A program made the translations under genes and the position numbers. Source: Ornithinimicrobium sufpigmenti (GTDB lineage: Bacteria; Actinomycetota; Actinomycetes; Actinomycetales; Dermatophilaceae). Taken from it: DNA of 64,000 nucleotides. The stretch spans positions 3,782,001-3,846,000 of the forward strand of contig NZ_CP036403.1 of assembly GCF_004322775.1 (NCBI RefSeq), written 5' to 3'. How positions within the stretch are numbered: position 1 is the first letter of the stretch; each line of letters starts with the position of its first letter. Under the pieces are notes generated by a model. That model worked only from the letters and a program-made list of their open reading frames with translations. It searched no databases and was not told where the DNA came from. Positions 34,084-43,868 of this stretch are shown here, piece after piece.

Positions 34084-37000
34084 TGCGCCTCGTTCTCCTG
34101 ACCGTGTTCCTGGGTGCTGCCGACGTGGAGGTTGTCCCAGGAGGAGGTGACGGGGGCGTTGGTGGACGAGCCGGACAGGTAGGAGATCAGGCCTACGCCG
34201 CCGGCGCCCTGCAGAGCGGCGGTGGTGTCGGTGGCCTGCACCTGCCATGCCGCCGGCTCGGGGGTGCCCAGGACCCATGCCTTACCAGTCAGGCTGGTGG
34301 TGCCGCTGCCGTCGGCCACCACGCGCAGGCGCAGGGTGTCCCCTGCTCGGTAGACGATGGGCACGGTCGTGCTGGACAGCGTGCTCTCCGCCCCGTTCAC
34401 GGTGCGGGTCAGGAGGATCTGCACGTGGTCCGGCAGGGCTCTGACCTTGAGCTGGTAGTCGTTGTTGGCGATCCGCCGCACGACCAGGCTGTTGTAGGTC
34501 CCTCCACCCGTGGGGTCCTTGTCCATTGTCACGTCGACCGTGGCATCCAGATCCACCGCCAACGGTCCCTGCAGGAAGATGTTCGGACCTGATCCAGGCG
34601 CGCTCATCCGGATGTGTCCCTTGCCGTCGCTCACCGAGAAGAGACTCGAGCTGCGCGTGGTCGTCCAGGAACCACCGAGATCGGCCGTGCCGAACCCGTT
34701 GGCCAGGGTGCGGCTGAAGGTGTCGGTGACGAAGGTCTGAGCACCAGACGTGACCACCACCTGCGCCGTGACCTCAGCACTGGCACCGTCGTCGTCGACC
34801 ACAGTCAGGGTGATGGTGTAGTTGCCGCCAGCGGCATACGTGTGCGAAGCAGCAACACCAGACGCCGTGCTGCCATCACCGAACTCCCACACGTAGCTGC
34901 CGATGGTCCCATCAGGATCCGCAGACCCCGCGGCGTCCACCGCGACCGTGAGATCGGCTGTCTGGTGGGTGAACTGCGCCGTGGGCGGTTGGTTCACCGG
35001 TGGCGGAGCCTGCACCACGACCTGGTGCGTCACCGAACCCGTGGCACCCGCGTCGTCGGTCACCGTCAACGTCACCGCATAGCTACCCGCCGAGCCGTAG
35101 CTGTGCATGGCCACCTCTCCCTCACCCTCGGCGTCGTCCCCGAAGTCCCATTCGTAGGCCGTGATGACCCCATCAGAGTCCGTCGATCCCGACGCATCCA
35201 CGGTGGCTGTCAACCCGGTGGCGGACCAGGAGAACGCCGCCTGCGGAGCCTGGTTGACCGGTGGGGCACTCACCTCGACCTGCTCCTGAGCCGTGCCCGT
35301 GGCGCCGTCGTCATCGGTCACGCTCAACGTGACCGTGTACGTGCCGGCCGCGGCATAGGTGTGCGACGCCGTCTGCCCGGAGGCCTGCTCACCATCACCG
35401 AAGTCCCAGTCGTAGGCCACGACCTGGCCATCGGTGTCGAGGGACTCGCTGCCGTCCACCGACACGGTCAGATCCGAGACCGAGACGGTCAGCTGAGCCG
35501 TCGGCGCCTGGTTCTGCGGAGGCTCCTGCACCGTGACCGAGACCGAGCTCAGGGCACTGGCCCCCTCGTCATCGGTCACCACCAGGCTCACCTCATAGGT
35601 GCCGGCCGCAGCATATGTGTGCGTAGCCATCAGGCCCGTGCCCGTCGCACCGTCACCGAAGCCCCACTCATAGGACACGATGTCACCGTCAGGATCCTCG
35701 GAGGCCGAGGCATCCACCGACACCAGCAACGCGGTCACCTCGTGGGAGAACTCAGCCGCAGGTGCCTGGTTCGGCGGCTTCGCCGCCACCGTCACCTCAG
35801 CGGAAGTGCTGTGCACCGCCCCATCGTCATCCCGCACCTGCAGAGTCACCAGGTAGGTCCCCGGCTCGTCGTAGGTGTGACCGGTCACCACACCTGAACC
35901 AGCCGAACCGTCCCCGAAGTCCCACAGGTACTCCACGATCGACCCATCCTCGTCCGAGGACGCCGAGGCATCGAAACCGGCCTGCAGGAACGACGACTCC
36001 ACCCCGAACCGAGCCATCGGCGGCACGTTGGCGACCACCGTCACCTCACGGACCGACGTGTGCGTCGCGCCGTCGTCATCGGTCACCACCAACGTCACCG
36101 GGTAGGTCCCTGACTCGGCATAGGTGTGGGTGGGCGTGACACCACTCGCCGTCGCGCCGTCACCGAAGCTCCAGTCGTAGGACGCGACCTGCCCATCCGG
36201 GTCCTGGGAGGCCGAAGCATCGAAGGCCACCGCCAGATGGCTCGCCACGGACTCGAACGACGCCACGGGCGGGACATTGGGCACCTGACCGCTGCCGGTC
36301 GTGTAGTTGTGCTGCACCTGCTCGAGGGTGAGGGGTTGCGAGTACACAGCGACCTCGTCGATGGTGCCGTCGAAGAAGGCGCTCGTGGCGCCACTCCAGA
36401 CGCGGTCGCCCCCCACTCGCCAATAGCCGTTGAACGACTCAGCGCGGGAGGTCGGGTTGGTGCCGACGAGCGCGCCGTCGACGTAGAGCCGCATGCCCTC
36501 TTCCGACAGCGTGGCCACCATGTGGTGCCAGGAGCCGTCGTTGTAGGTCCCGGCCGTGGTGATGCGTTCCTCGACGCCCGTGTAGACCCCGAAGATCAAC
36601 CTGCCGTCGTCGGCCATGTAGACGTGCCGGTCGTAAGTGCTCGAGAGCGAAGCCTGCTGGTTGCCGAACCCGATGATCTTGCCACCGCGGGTCGTCGACG
36701 TCTTGAACCAGGCCTCGGTGGAGAAGACCTGCGGGTTGAGGAACTGGGTGTTCGAGGAGACGTAGCCGGAACTACCGTTGAAGGTGACCGCCGGGTTGTC
36801 CACCCCGGCGAGGGCGCCAGGCTGGTTGAGGGTGTGACCGCCGCGGTAGGTCCCGTTGTTCAGCATGGACCCCGCGTCCCCCGCTGTGGTGCCGCTGGTC
36901 TCGGCCAGGCGCCAGTACAGGTTCGGTTCATGGTCGAAGACCGCTTGACCGTAGGTATCCGCGGGCCGCTCAGGGATCAGTGACGCGCGGCCGGACGCGA

Positions 37001-39308
37001 CATAGTGGGCGTTGACCTGCTGCGGTGTAAGGGCATGCGGGTAGATCGCGATCTCGTCCATGGCCCCGGTGAAGTTGGCGTTGCCGCCGTTCGGCCAGCC
37101 GCTCTGGCTGTCGCCGCCGGCCCGCCAGTGTCCGACGTACTCCTCAGGATTGGTGATGTCGTGTCGCGCACCCACGAGCACGCCGTCCACATACAGCCGG
37201 GCAGTCTGACCCGAGAGGGTCGCGACCACGTGGTGCCACTGGTTGTTGTTGTACGACGAGGGACTGGCCACGACCTTCGCCCCGTCCGACTGCAGGCCGA
37301 AGTGCACCCGCCCGCTGTTGCCCAGGTAGATGCTGCGGTCGCGGTGACCGGAGTTGCCGGTCTGCAGGTCGCCGAAGCCGAGCAGGCGTCCGCTGGTGGC
37401 GCTGCTGCGGAACCATGCTTCTGCGCTGAACTCCACCGGAGCGATGTGGCTGCCTCGAGCGTAGATCCGGCCGTTGTTGTTGTTGGCCACGCTGACAGCC
37501 GTGCTGTCAGGGATGGCTCCCGCGACGGTGTAGGTCACCCCGCTGCCTGGGACACCGTAGAACCCACCGGCGTGGTCGGTGATGGTGCTGGTTCCTGAGG
37601 TGTCGTCCAGCGGCCAGTACAGCTCGGGACCGTCGTCGAGCACCGCGGCCCCGTACGGAGTACGGGGAACCGTGGTGGGCACGGTGACCTGTCGGTTGGC
37701 GCCGAACACCCGGTTGCCCGAGCTGTCGATGACCCTCACCTGGTAGCTATAGGTCTGTCCCGGTGTCAGATCGGTGTCGACGTGGCTGAGACCGGGCACG
37801 CGCCACCAGGCGGAGGAGGCGCTGAACTCACGGACCATGCCCCCGGGGGTGCGCACGACCTGGTAGGTGAGCGACTCGTCATCCATGTCATACCCGGCCA
37901 TCCAGCTCACCTTCACGGCGCCGTCAGCGACCGGTTGCAGGTCGGGGATGAGGGAGTTGTCGAGGAACTGCGGCCCTCGGTTCTGCGGCGCGATGGGCGC
38001 GACGGCGAACCGGACGAGCCCTTCCTGCACCGCCCCGTTCACCCTCGGGAACTCTCCCGCCACGGTGACGTACTCGCTGTTGCCCGTGATGTGCCAACCA
38101 GCCTGGTAGGCGCCGCTCACGCTGCCCATCGACATGGTGGGGAACCAGTGCACGGTCGAGGGGCTGGGGGTGCCAGCCCAGTTGGCGTAGCCGTGCACCT
38201 CACGGATGTTCTCGCCGGTAGCCTCTTTCGTCACTGCCCCGGTGTGCTGGTACTTCCAGCTGGAGTACTGGGGGAAGCCGAGACTGACGTTGCCGCAGTA
38301 GTGCGGGTGGCCGACGAAGTAGACGGCGTCCTGCGCGACCCACTGGCTGTAGGTGTCCCCATGACAGTCGTTGACCCACCCCGTCTCGCCCGTGTGGACG
38401 TTGACCTTGAACGGGCCCTCCAGGTTGCCCCCGGGACCGAAATGGTAGGTCGTGCCGTAGATCCAGTCCCCATCGACGGAGACACTGGTCACCGCCGCGT
38501 CGGGTCCCCCGTTCGAGACCTGATAGGGCAGCTGCTGCAGCTCTCCGGTCACCGCGTCGAGCTTTGCCAGCCCGCGCTGCCGAACACCGTTCACCGTCTC
38601 GAACTCACCGCCGGCGATGACGTGCTGACCGTCCTCGCTGAGAGCCAGGCCCCAGACCGGTCGGTCGAGCACCGGGTTCCAGTTGAGCAGGTTGCCCTCG
38701 GTGTCGAAGGCGGCCAGATGCGTCCGGCTGACCCCTCCGACGCTCTGGAAGGACCCCCCGACGTAGATCACGTCGTCGGTAGCCACGATCGTCTTGACCT
38801 GGCCTGTCATCGCTGGCCTGAAGTCGGTCAGCTGGCCGCTGGCCGTGTCGTAGGCAGCGATCCGTCCTCTGTTCTGTCCCTGCGCCGCGCTGAAATCCCC
38901 TCCCACATAGACTCGCGAGCCGTCAGGGGCCGCCGAGACGGCCAACACCTGAGCGTTGAGGTCGGGGCTGAAACCGGTGAGCTGGCCAGTCGTGAGGTTG
39001 TAGCTCAGCAGGTTGCCCCGGGGCGTCTGGTTGGTGCCCGGAGCGGCTCCAGGCGGGCGGGCGTGGGTGAACCGGCCGCCGGCATACACGGTGTTCCCGA
39101 CGATCGCCTGGGACCAGGCGATGCCGTTGATCTGAGCCGTCGGTAACGCATCTGCTGTGACCTGCTGCGGTCCTCGAGGTGCGATCGGGCTGATCGCGGC
39201 CTGCGCCGCGGACGCGCCGGCAACCGTCACAAGGATCGTGGCTAGCACCGTGGCTACCACTGCCATCATGGCGGTGACCCGCTGGGAAAAACTGCGAAGA
39301 CCGGTCAT
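34080..39308 (-). CDS. Giant secreted protein: delta-60-like repeats, two LamG domains, six PKD domains
   Basis: 1742 residues. Signal peptide to about residue 36 (VLATILVTVAGASAAQA). Residues 50-470 hold propeller-like repeats with a recurring V/I-Y-V/A-G-G-x-F string. Two concanavalin-A/LamG domains follow at about 550-775 and 785-1000, each with YVDGVLVG/YVDGALVG and a final DEIAIY/DEVAVY strand. Six PKD domains (about 1005-1520) each have a W-x-F-G-D-G/D string and a H-T/S-Y-x-x-x-G-x-Y string. The C-terminal 200 residues form another beta-rich, LamG-like domain. No LPxTG or membrane anchor is seen. GGAG-type ribosome site present. Coupled to the flippase gene by GTGA. Probably a matrix or adhesion protein that binds the exported polysaccharide. 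Confidence 0.85.
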   Translation of the reverse strand: MTGLRSFSQRVTAMMAVVATVLATILVTVAGASAAQAAISPIAPRGPQQVTADALPTAQINGIAWSQAIVGNTVYAGGRFTHARPPGAAPGTNQTPRGNLLSYNLTTGQLTGFSPDLNAQVLAVSAAPDGSRVYVGGDFSAAQGQNRGRIAAYDTASGQLTDFRPAMTGQVKTIVATDDVIYVGGSFQSVGGVSRTHLAAFDTEGNLLNWNPVLDRPVWGLALSEDGQHVIAGGEFETVNGVRQRGLAKLDAVTGELQQLPYQVSNGGPDAAVTSVSVDGDWIYGTTYHFGPGGNLEGPFKVNVHTGETGWVNDCHGDTYSQWVAQDAVYFVGHPHYCGNVSLGFPQYSSWKYQHTGAVTKEATGENIREVHGYANWAGTPSPSTVHWFPTMSMGSVSGAYQAGWHITGNSEYVTVAGEFPRVNGAVQEGLVRFAVAPIAPQNRGPQFLDNSLIPDLQPVADGAVKVSWMAGYDMDDESLTYQVVRTPGGMVREFSASSAWWRVPGLSHVDTDLTPGQTYSYQVRVIDSSGNRVFGANRQVTVPTTVPRTPYGAAVLDDGPELYWPLDDTSGTSTITDHAGGFYGVPGSGVTYTVAGAIPDSTAVSVANNNNGRIYARGSHIAPVEFSAEAWFRSSATSGRLLGFGDLQTGNSGHRDRSIYLGNSGRVHFGLQSDGAKVVASPSSYNNNQWHHVVATLSGQTARLYVDGVLVGARHDITNPEEYVGHWRAGGDSQSGWPNGGNANFTGAMDEIAIYPHALTPQQVNAHYVASGRASLIPERPADTYGQAVFDHEPNLYWRLAETSGTTAGDAGSMLNNGTYRGGHTLNQPGALAGVDNPAVTFNGSSGYVSSNTQFLNPQVFSTEAWFKTSTTRGGKIIGFGNQQASLSSTYDRHVYMADDGRLIFGVYTGVEERITTAGTYNDGSWHHMVATLSEEGMRLYVDGALVGTNPTSRAESFNGYWRVGGDRVWSGATSAFFDGTIDEVAVYSQPLTLEQVQHNYTTGSGQVPNVPPVASFESVASHLAVAFDASASQDPDGQVASYDWSFGDGATASGVTPTHTYAESGTYPVTLVVTDDDGATHTSVREVTVVANVPPMARFGVESSFLQAGFDASASSDEDGSIVEYLWDFGDGSAGSGVVTGHTYDEPGTYLVTLQVRDDDGAVHSTSAEVTVAAKPPNQAPAAEFSHEVTALLVSVDASASEDPDGDIVSYEWGFGDGATGTGLMATHTYAAAGTYEVSLVVTDDEGASALSSVSVTVQEPPQNQAPTAQLTVSVSDLTVSVDGSESLDTDGQVVAYDWDFGDGEQASGQTASHTYAAAGTYTVTLSVTDDDGATGTAQEQVEVSAPPVNQAPQAAFSWSATGLTATVDASGSTDSDGVITAYEWDFGDDAEGEGEVAMHSYGSAGSYAVTLTVTDDAGATGSVTHQVVVQAPPPVNQPPTAQFTHQTADLTVAVDAAGSADPDGTIGSYVWEFGDGSTASGVAASHTYAAGGNYTITLTVVDDDGASAEVTAQVVVTSGAQTFVTDTFSRTLANGFGTADLGGSWTTTRSSSLFSVSDGKGHIRMSAPGSGPNIFLQGPLAVDLDATVDVTMDKDPTGGGTYNSLVVRRIANNDYQLKVRALPDHVQILLTRTVNGAESTLSSTTVPIVYRAGDTLRLRVVADGSGTTSLTGKAWVLGTPEPAAWQVQATDTTAALQGAGGVGLISYLSGSSTNAPVTSSWDNLHVGSTQEHGQENEAQ
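34745..36292. repeat. Six PKD-domain repeats within the giant gene
   Basis: Six direct repeats of roughly 255 bases, related but diverged, encode the PKD domains. The most alike strings are around the G-D-G-x-x-x-S/T-G and A-x-G-x-Y-x-V-x-L regions. This is protein-domain duplication, not a mobile repeat. Confidence 0.85.
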
Positions 39309-39324
39309 GTCCGTGTCCTTACTC

Positions 39325-39936
39325 CTACAGGCTGCCTACGAAGACAGCAGCGGGGTCCTCAGCGGCAGCGCTGACGCGCACCGTGTACGGCGGGGTGACA
39401 TCAGCGAGAGTGAAGACGTACGTGCCTTCGGTGGAGCCTCCGGGTTCGAGATCGCCATCGAGGGGTGAGTACGGTTCGCCATAGAGCGGGGACAGAGGTA
39501 TGCCGTCGGCATCGTCCACGGTGACCGACACGGTCGACACGTCGCGCGAGGTCGCGCCCTCGTGACGGATCTGCACGGTGACCGCCAGCGCCTCCCCGCC
39601 GATCTCGCCCGGCCTTCCGGACGCGACCTCCGTCCTTGCCAGTTCCACCTGCAGACTGAACTGGTCCGGGACCAGGGCCGCGTCGCCGACCGGCACCGGA
39701 TCCAGCACGACCTGCGGGGGAACATGCACCGTGGAAAGGTCGCCGGGACCTCCGGGCGGGGTAGCTGTCAGGTGCTCCGTCACCGCAGCACCAGCCTCCT
39801 GAGTCTGCCCTGGAGACTCAGTGTCGAGGGTGCAGCCACCCACCGCAGTGCTGAGGCAGAAGATCACGGCTGCGCATGCCGGCCATGGGCGACTGCGCCG
39901 GGAAACGGCGGCTTCGGACACACCCGTGGTAGGCAT
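39325..39936 (-). CDS. Secreted lipoprotein of the matrix operon
   Basis: 203 residues from the ATG at 39936, chosen because GGAG sits five bases upstream; a reading from 39972 is possible. Signal region PWPACAAVIFCLSTAVGGC ends in a lipobox-like V-G-G-C at Cys35. The mature part is beta-rich and resembles DUF4352-like domains (LEPGGSTEGTYVFTL near the end) but is not firmly placed. Its TAG stop is part of the ribosome site of the giant PKD/LamG gene, which starts 16 bases later, so they are expressed together and may interact at the cell surface. Confidence 0.7.
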   Translation of the reverse strand: MPTTGVSEAAVSRRSRPWPACAAVIFCLSTAVGGCTLDTESPGQTQEAGAAVTEHLTATPPGGPGDLSTVHVPPQVVLDPVPVGDAALVPDQFSLQVELARTEVASGRPGEIGGEALAVTVQIRHEGATSRDVSTVSVTVDDADGIPLSPLYGEPYSPLDGDLEPGGSTEGTYVFTLADVTPPYTVRVSAAAEDPAAVFVGSL

Positions 39937-40034
39937 GCGACTCCAATGGCTGATGCTCCGCGCGCGCCGCACGCGAAGACCTACGGGGCTTGCCAGTCAC
40001 GGTGACAAGTGGTGGTTGAAGCGTATGGACAGAG

Positions 40035-41276
40035 TCATGAAAGCGCAAGGAATCTGCGAGACTTTTCCGCGGTCTGGCCCTCGGTCGCGAACAAAGTGCG
40101 AATCTCTTGGTGGTAACGAGCCACAGAGAACCGTTCCTGTGCTGCCCGACGCCCTCCCTGGGCCAGGTGGTCCGCCAGCTCGGGACCATCCATCAGCCGC
40201 ACGATGCCCGCGGCCAGTGCTGACGGATCCGAAGCCGGGACCAAGAGCCCGGTCACCCCGTCCTGGACCGTCTCGTCGTGCCCGCAGACGTCGCTGGCGA
40301 TCACGGGTCGCCCGGACAGCTGGGCCTCGATGACCGCGTTACCCAGAGATTCGCCCAGGGAAGTCGCCAGGACGGCGTGCGCGTCCCGCAGTACGGGCCA
40401 TACCGGGCTCACGTAACCCGCGAAGGTGACCGCCCCGCGGAGATCCTCAGCCTCGGCACGGCGGCGAAGCTGCTCCTCGAACCACTCATACCCGGCGAAC
40501 GGCGTTCCACAGACGATGAGACGGACGTCATGTCCGGCCTGCCGGACCAGACCGACCGCCTCGAGCGCGATGTCGACGCCTTTCCGAGGCGACAGCCGCG
40601 CTACCAGTGCGACCCGGAAAGAGCGGGACGGTACTGGAGCGCCTCCGGGGTCGCCCGTCGGGCCGGGGACCCCGTTGTAGATCAGATGCGCGCGTCGACC
40701 CAACGGCGGCACGGTCTCGACCAACGTCTGCAGGGTCGCCCTGCTGTTGGCGAGGCACCGGTGCGCCGCCAGGAGAGGGGCATAGAGGGCCAGGCGCATC
40801 GGCAGCGGTTCCCGACGTTCGGCCTCATGGACGTGGCAGGCCACCGGCACGCGTGCCAGGCGTGCCCCCAAGATCCACCACGGGAGCGTCACGGTGTTGA
40901 CATAGACCCAGGCCGGTCTGCGACGACGGAGGTGTCGCGCGAGATGAACCGAGCTCCGCGCTCCCTCCCACCCCAGCCGCAGAATACCGCCGACGCTGGC
41001 CTGTGCCTTTCTCAGCACCGGGTAGTGCAGGTGCTCCACCGTGGCGCCACGAGCCACGAGCTGGTCGACGAGCGGGCCCGCCGTCGGAGTCGTCACGACG
41101 ACCTCATAACCGGCCTGGATGAGAGCCGTGACACTTTCCAGCATCTGCAGGTCGGAGCCGTAGACGTCTGCCGAAGGGTTCGCGATCAGGATGAGCGGCT
41201 GCGGGCGTGGATGCCGCTCGCCTCGGCCGACCGGGGCCCGCAGTCGAGCCGTGCGTCTCCTCACCTTGGCCCCCAT
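40035..41276 (-). CDS. Glycosyltransferase family 4
   Basis: 413 residues. LILIANPSADVYGSDLQMLESV opens the acceptor domain, after a basic stretch of about 25 residues; the donor domain starts at about residue 215 with VALVARLSPRKGVDIAL and has LGESLGNAVIEAQLSGRPVIASDVCG, a GT4 donor-site variant with E-x7-E. No membrane helix. It lies 30 bases downstream of the Wzz/BY-kinase gene on the same strand, in the operon that ends with the second flippase. Likely adds a sugar to the second polymer's repeat unit. Confidence 0.87.
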   Translation of the reverse strand: MGAKVRRRTARLRAPVGRGERHPRPQPLILIANPSADVYGSDLQMLESVTALIQAGYEVVVTTPTAGPLVDQLVARGATVEHLHYPVLRKAQASVGGILRLGWEGARSSVHLARHLRRRRPAWVYVNTVTLPWWILGARLARVPVACHVHEAERREPLPMRLALYAPLLAAHRCLANSRATLQTLVETVPPLGRRAHLIYNGVPGPTGDPGGAPVPSRSFRVALVARLSPRKGVDIALEAVGLVRQAGHDVRLIVCGTPFAGYEWFEEQLRRRAEAEDLRGAVTFAGYVSPVWPVLRDAHAVLATSLGESLGNAVIEAQLSGRPVIASDVCGHDETVQDGVTGLLVPASDPSALAAGIVRLMDGPELADHLAQGGRRAAQERFSVARYHQEIRTLFATEGQTAEKSRRFLALS

Positions 41277-41306
41277 CGCCTTTCTCTCCTCCGCAGCACG
41301 CGAGGG

Positions 41307-42758
41307 TTACGACGTCTTCTGGGCGGAGGCGACGGTCTCGCCGCCGTCCACTGCCGCCGCCCGTGCACCGTGACGGGGGTTCGCCGACTTGGCGGGCGTA
41401 TACGTGTACCCCACGAGTGGGGTGACGTTCGGCCCGTTCTGGGGGACCTTGTTGATCACTATCCCTAGAGCCCGAGCGCCTACGGTCGTCAGCATCTGCA
41501 GGCTTCGCGAGAGCTCGTTGGCCGTGATCGCCTTGCGACCGAAGCCAACGACCACGATCGCCCCCGCGCAGCGCTTGGACAGGACTGCTGCGTCCGTCAC
41601 CGGCAGCAGAGGAGGTGCATCGACCAGGACCACGTCGTAGGCCTGCTGCAGACGTTGCAGCAGTTGCTCCATGGCGTCGCTCACCACGAGGTCCGACGGG
41701 TTCGGCGGGATGGTCCCGGCCAGGATGACGTCCATACCGTCGCGGTACTCCTGAACCACCTGGCTCCAGTCCGCCCTGCCGATCAAGGCGTCCGTCAACC
41801 CCACTGTGCTGGAGAGACCGAGGTAGGCGGCCGTGCGTGGCCGGCGCAGGTCTGCCTCGACAAGACACACGCGAAGCCCACCCTCGGCCATGGTCACAGC
41901 CAGGTTGACGGCCGTGAGGGTCTTGCCCTCTCCAGGCATCGATGAGGTGACCACGTAGGAGCGCTGCCCCTGAGGAACATCGAGGAACTGCAGGTTGGTT
42001 CGCACCTGGCGCAAGGCTTCAGCCCTCACGCCGTGCCGGTTGTCGAGCGTGATGATGGGCTGCTCGTCCGCCGTCCGATCCGCGGGGATGCTGCCCATGA
42101 CCGGCGTGGGCGTGACCGCCTTCACATGCTCCTCCGACTTGATCCGTCGGTCCAGAGCCTCCCGACCCACCGCCGCGGCGAGCCCGGCCGCCATGCCTGC
42201 CAGGAGGCCGAGGATCAGGTTGAGCGTCGGGTTCGGGGAGACGGGATGCAGCGGCGTCCGAGCCGGATCGACCACGTTGATACTGACGACCGAGTTCTCC
42301 TGGCTGGTGCGCGCCGGCTCGAGGGTCGGCACGGTGGCCATGAACTGGGCAGCGATCGCGTTGGCAGTGTCGGCCGCCTCCTGGGCGGACTCGTCCTCTA
42401 CCGTGATGCGAACGACGACCGTCTCGGGCACCACCGTGGCGCTGACCCGCTCCGACAGAGCACCCACCGTGTCGTCGAGGCCGAGATCCTCGATGACCGG
42501 GTCAAGAATCACGGCCTTGTCGACGATCTCCACGTAGGACTTCACCCGGTCCAGCACGAAGTCGGATCCTTGCATGAGCTCGGAACTGGTGGACCCGAGG
42601 TCCGGGGCGACGAACAACTCGCTCGTGGCCTCGTACTTCTCCGGAATGGCCACAGTGATCAGCACGGCGCCGACGATGCCCAGCTGGATGCACGAGAGGA
42701 CGAGGAGCCATCGCTGACGGAGAACCCGCCAGTAGTCCATCAGCTCCACGAGCTGCAC
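41307..42758 (-). CDS. Wzz-BY-kinase fusion (chain length and tyrosine kinase)
   Basis: 483 residues. Residues 1-215 are a Wzz domain with two helices (LLVLSCIQLGIVGAVLITVA near 18-38 and LILGLLAGMAAGLAAAVG near 180-197) and the PVSPNP segment before the second. Residues 245-455 are a CpsD/CapB-type kinase: Walker A SSMPGEGKT, A' LVEADLRRP and B VLVDAPPLLPVTDA. The C-terminal tyrosine cluster is sparse (VGYTYTP only), which is unusual because autophosphorylation normally uses several tyrosines. GTG start after GAGGCGAG; in-frame alternatives at codons 4 and 7. Controls length and export of the second polymer. Confidence 0.9.
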   Translation of the reverse strand: MQLVELMDYWRVLRQRWLLVLSCIQLGIVGAVLITVAIPEKYEATSELFVAPDLGSTSSELMQGSDFVLDRVKSYVEIVDKAVILDPVIEDLGLDDTVGALSERVSATVVPETVVVRITVEDESAQEAADTANAIAAQFMATVPTLEPARTSQENSVVSINVVDPARTPLHPVSPNPTLNLILGLLAGMAAGLAAAVGREALDRRIKSEEHVKAVTPTPVMGSIPADRTADEQPIITLDNRHGVRAEALRQVRTNLQFLDVPQGQRSYVVTSSMPGEGKTLTAVNLAVTMAEGGLRVCLVEADLRRPRTAAYLGLSSTVGLTDALIGRADWSQVVQEYRDGMDVILAGTIPPNPSDLVVSDAMEQLLQRLQQAYDVVLVDAPPLLPVTDAAVLSKRCAGAIVVVGFGRKAITANELSRSLQMLTTVGARALGIVINKVPQNGPNVTPLVGYTYTPAKSANPRHGARAAAVDGGETVASAQKTS

Positions 42759-42821
42759 CTCGCCTCGCGAGTCAGCGCAGCCGAGGGACCTGCACAGATA
42801 GCGCTACGCTCACCCGGCATG

Positions 42822-43277
42822 TCAGGACGCCACCACTCGCTCCAAGGCACCGCGCAGCAGAGTGCTGCTCGTGTGCACGGTGTAGGGGAAGTACACGATC
42901 TCGACCCCCACCTCTCGGAACGTGGCTTCGAGCTCATCACCCTTGGGCGTGCCACGCCAGTCGTCCCCCTTGAAGAGGACGTGAAAGCGCAGTTTCTGCC
43001 ACATCTCGAGCTTGGACTGCACCGCCTCGGCCACCACCTCATCCACAAGTCGGCAGTGCTGGAGCAGCTCCATCCGCTCGAGGAGTGGGACGACTGGCGC
43101 CCTCCCCTTGGCTGCCAGGGCCTTCTCGTCCGAGACCACCCCGGCGATCAGGTGGTCACAGTGCTCACGCGCACGAGACAGGATGTTGACGTGCCCGACA
43201 TGAAACATGTCGAAGACACCAGGGACGTAGCCGACTCGGCCTGATCGCGACGTCACGGAGTCGTGATTCTGAACCAT
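42822..43277 (-). CDS. TagD-like cytidylyltransferase
   Basis: 151 residues from the ATG at 43277, preceded by AGAGGA; a much longer reading is rejected. Nucleotidyltransferase-fold signature GVFDMFHVGHVNIL with the H-x-G-H motif (His26, His29), KGDDWRGTPKG mid-protein, and the family end TSSTLLRG. Relatives join CTP (or ATP) to glycerol-3-phosphate, ethanolamine phosphate or similar. CTP and an alcohol phosphate is the likely reading here because a CDP-alcohol phosphotransferase is encoded in the facing operon. First gene of the minus-strand operon; about 190 bases upstream are gene-free, with an AT-rich patch at 43360-43410 that may be the promoter. Confidence 0.8.
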   Translation of the reverse strand: MVQNHDSVTSRSGRVGYVPGVFDMFHVGHVNILSRAREHCDHLIAGVVSDEKALAAKGRAPVVPLLERMELLQHCRLVDEVVAEAVQSKLEMWQKLRFHVLFKGDDWRGTPKGDELEATFREVGVEIVYFPYTVHTSSTLLRGALERVVAS

Positions 43278-43471
43278 GGATCCTCTTTCGAGAGGCAGAC
43301 CAGCGAAGTGACGCGAGCATAGCGCGAGCATGACGTCCGCGAATAGACCTGTGGGATGATTTTTCCAGCACCACACCAAGGCAAAGTAAAGCTTTTGCAA
43401 AGTCCACTCCGTCATCAGGGAGTGAGGCGAGCCCGAACGGCCGGTCCGCCACGTCTCGCCCGACGACCGCC

Positions 43472-43711
43472 TCACCCCACCCGGTCATCCACCGGCACAT
43501 CGCCCTCCGCACGCTTCGCGCAGTGGGCGCAGCAGTAGAACCGGCCCTCCACCTCGATGCCGTGACCGATGACCTTGCAGCCGCAGTGCTCGCAGATCGG
43601 TGCCATCTTGTGGATCGCGCACTCGAAGCTGTCGAAGGTGTGCGTCTGTCCAGCAGCCACCACCTGGAAGCTCTTGTCGTAGTCGTTGCCGCAGACCTCG
43701 CAGGTCCCCAT
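43472..43711 (-). CDS. Small four-CxxC zinc protein (prokaryotic metallothionein-like)
   Basis: 79 residues from the ATG at 43711, with AAGGAG at proper spacing. Cys pairs in CEVCGNDY, CEHCGCK and CCAHC, together with HTFDSFECAIH, make two or more metal sites. I recall this family as a conserved actinobacterial protein labelled prokaryotic metallothionein. Function is not established; zinc storage or protection is possible. It diverges from the LigD-like gene. Confidence 0.75.
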   Translation of the reverse strand: MGTCEVCGNDYDKSFQVVAAGQTHTFDSFECAIHKMAPICEHCGCKVIGHGIEVEGRFYCCAHCAKRAEGDVPVDDRVG

Positions 43712-43868
43712 GGTCGTCTCCTTCCAGGGGCCGGCCGGGCGCCGGCCCGATCCCTCGACGGTAGGGCCGCTGCTGGCCGGCCGCGAGCGGAAAGCTGGAC
43801 AACATACCCCTGACCGCAGTCGGTCGTCTGCCGAGCGCGCACCCGGACGACGTGGCACCGTGCCGGGT

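Noticed and set aside
34614..35897. Plus-strand open frame of 427 codons inside the PKD region
   Set aside because: Antisense of the PKD repeats. Its internal repetition mirrors the repeats of the real minus-strand gene.
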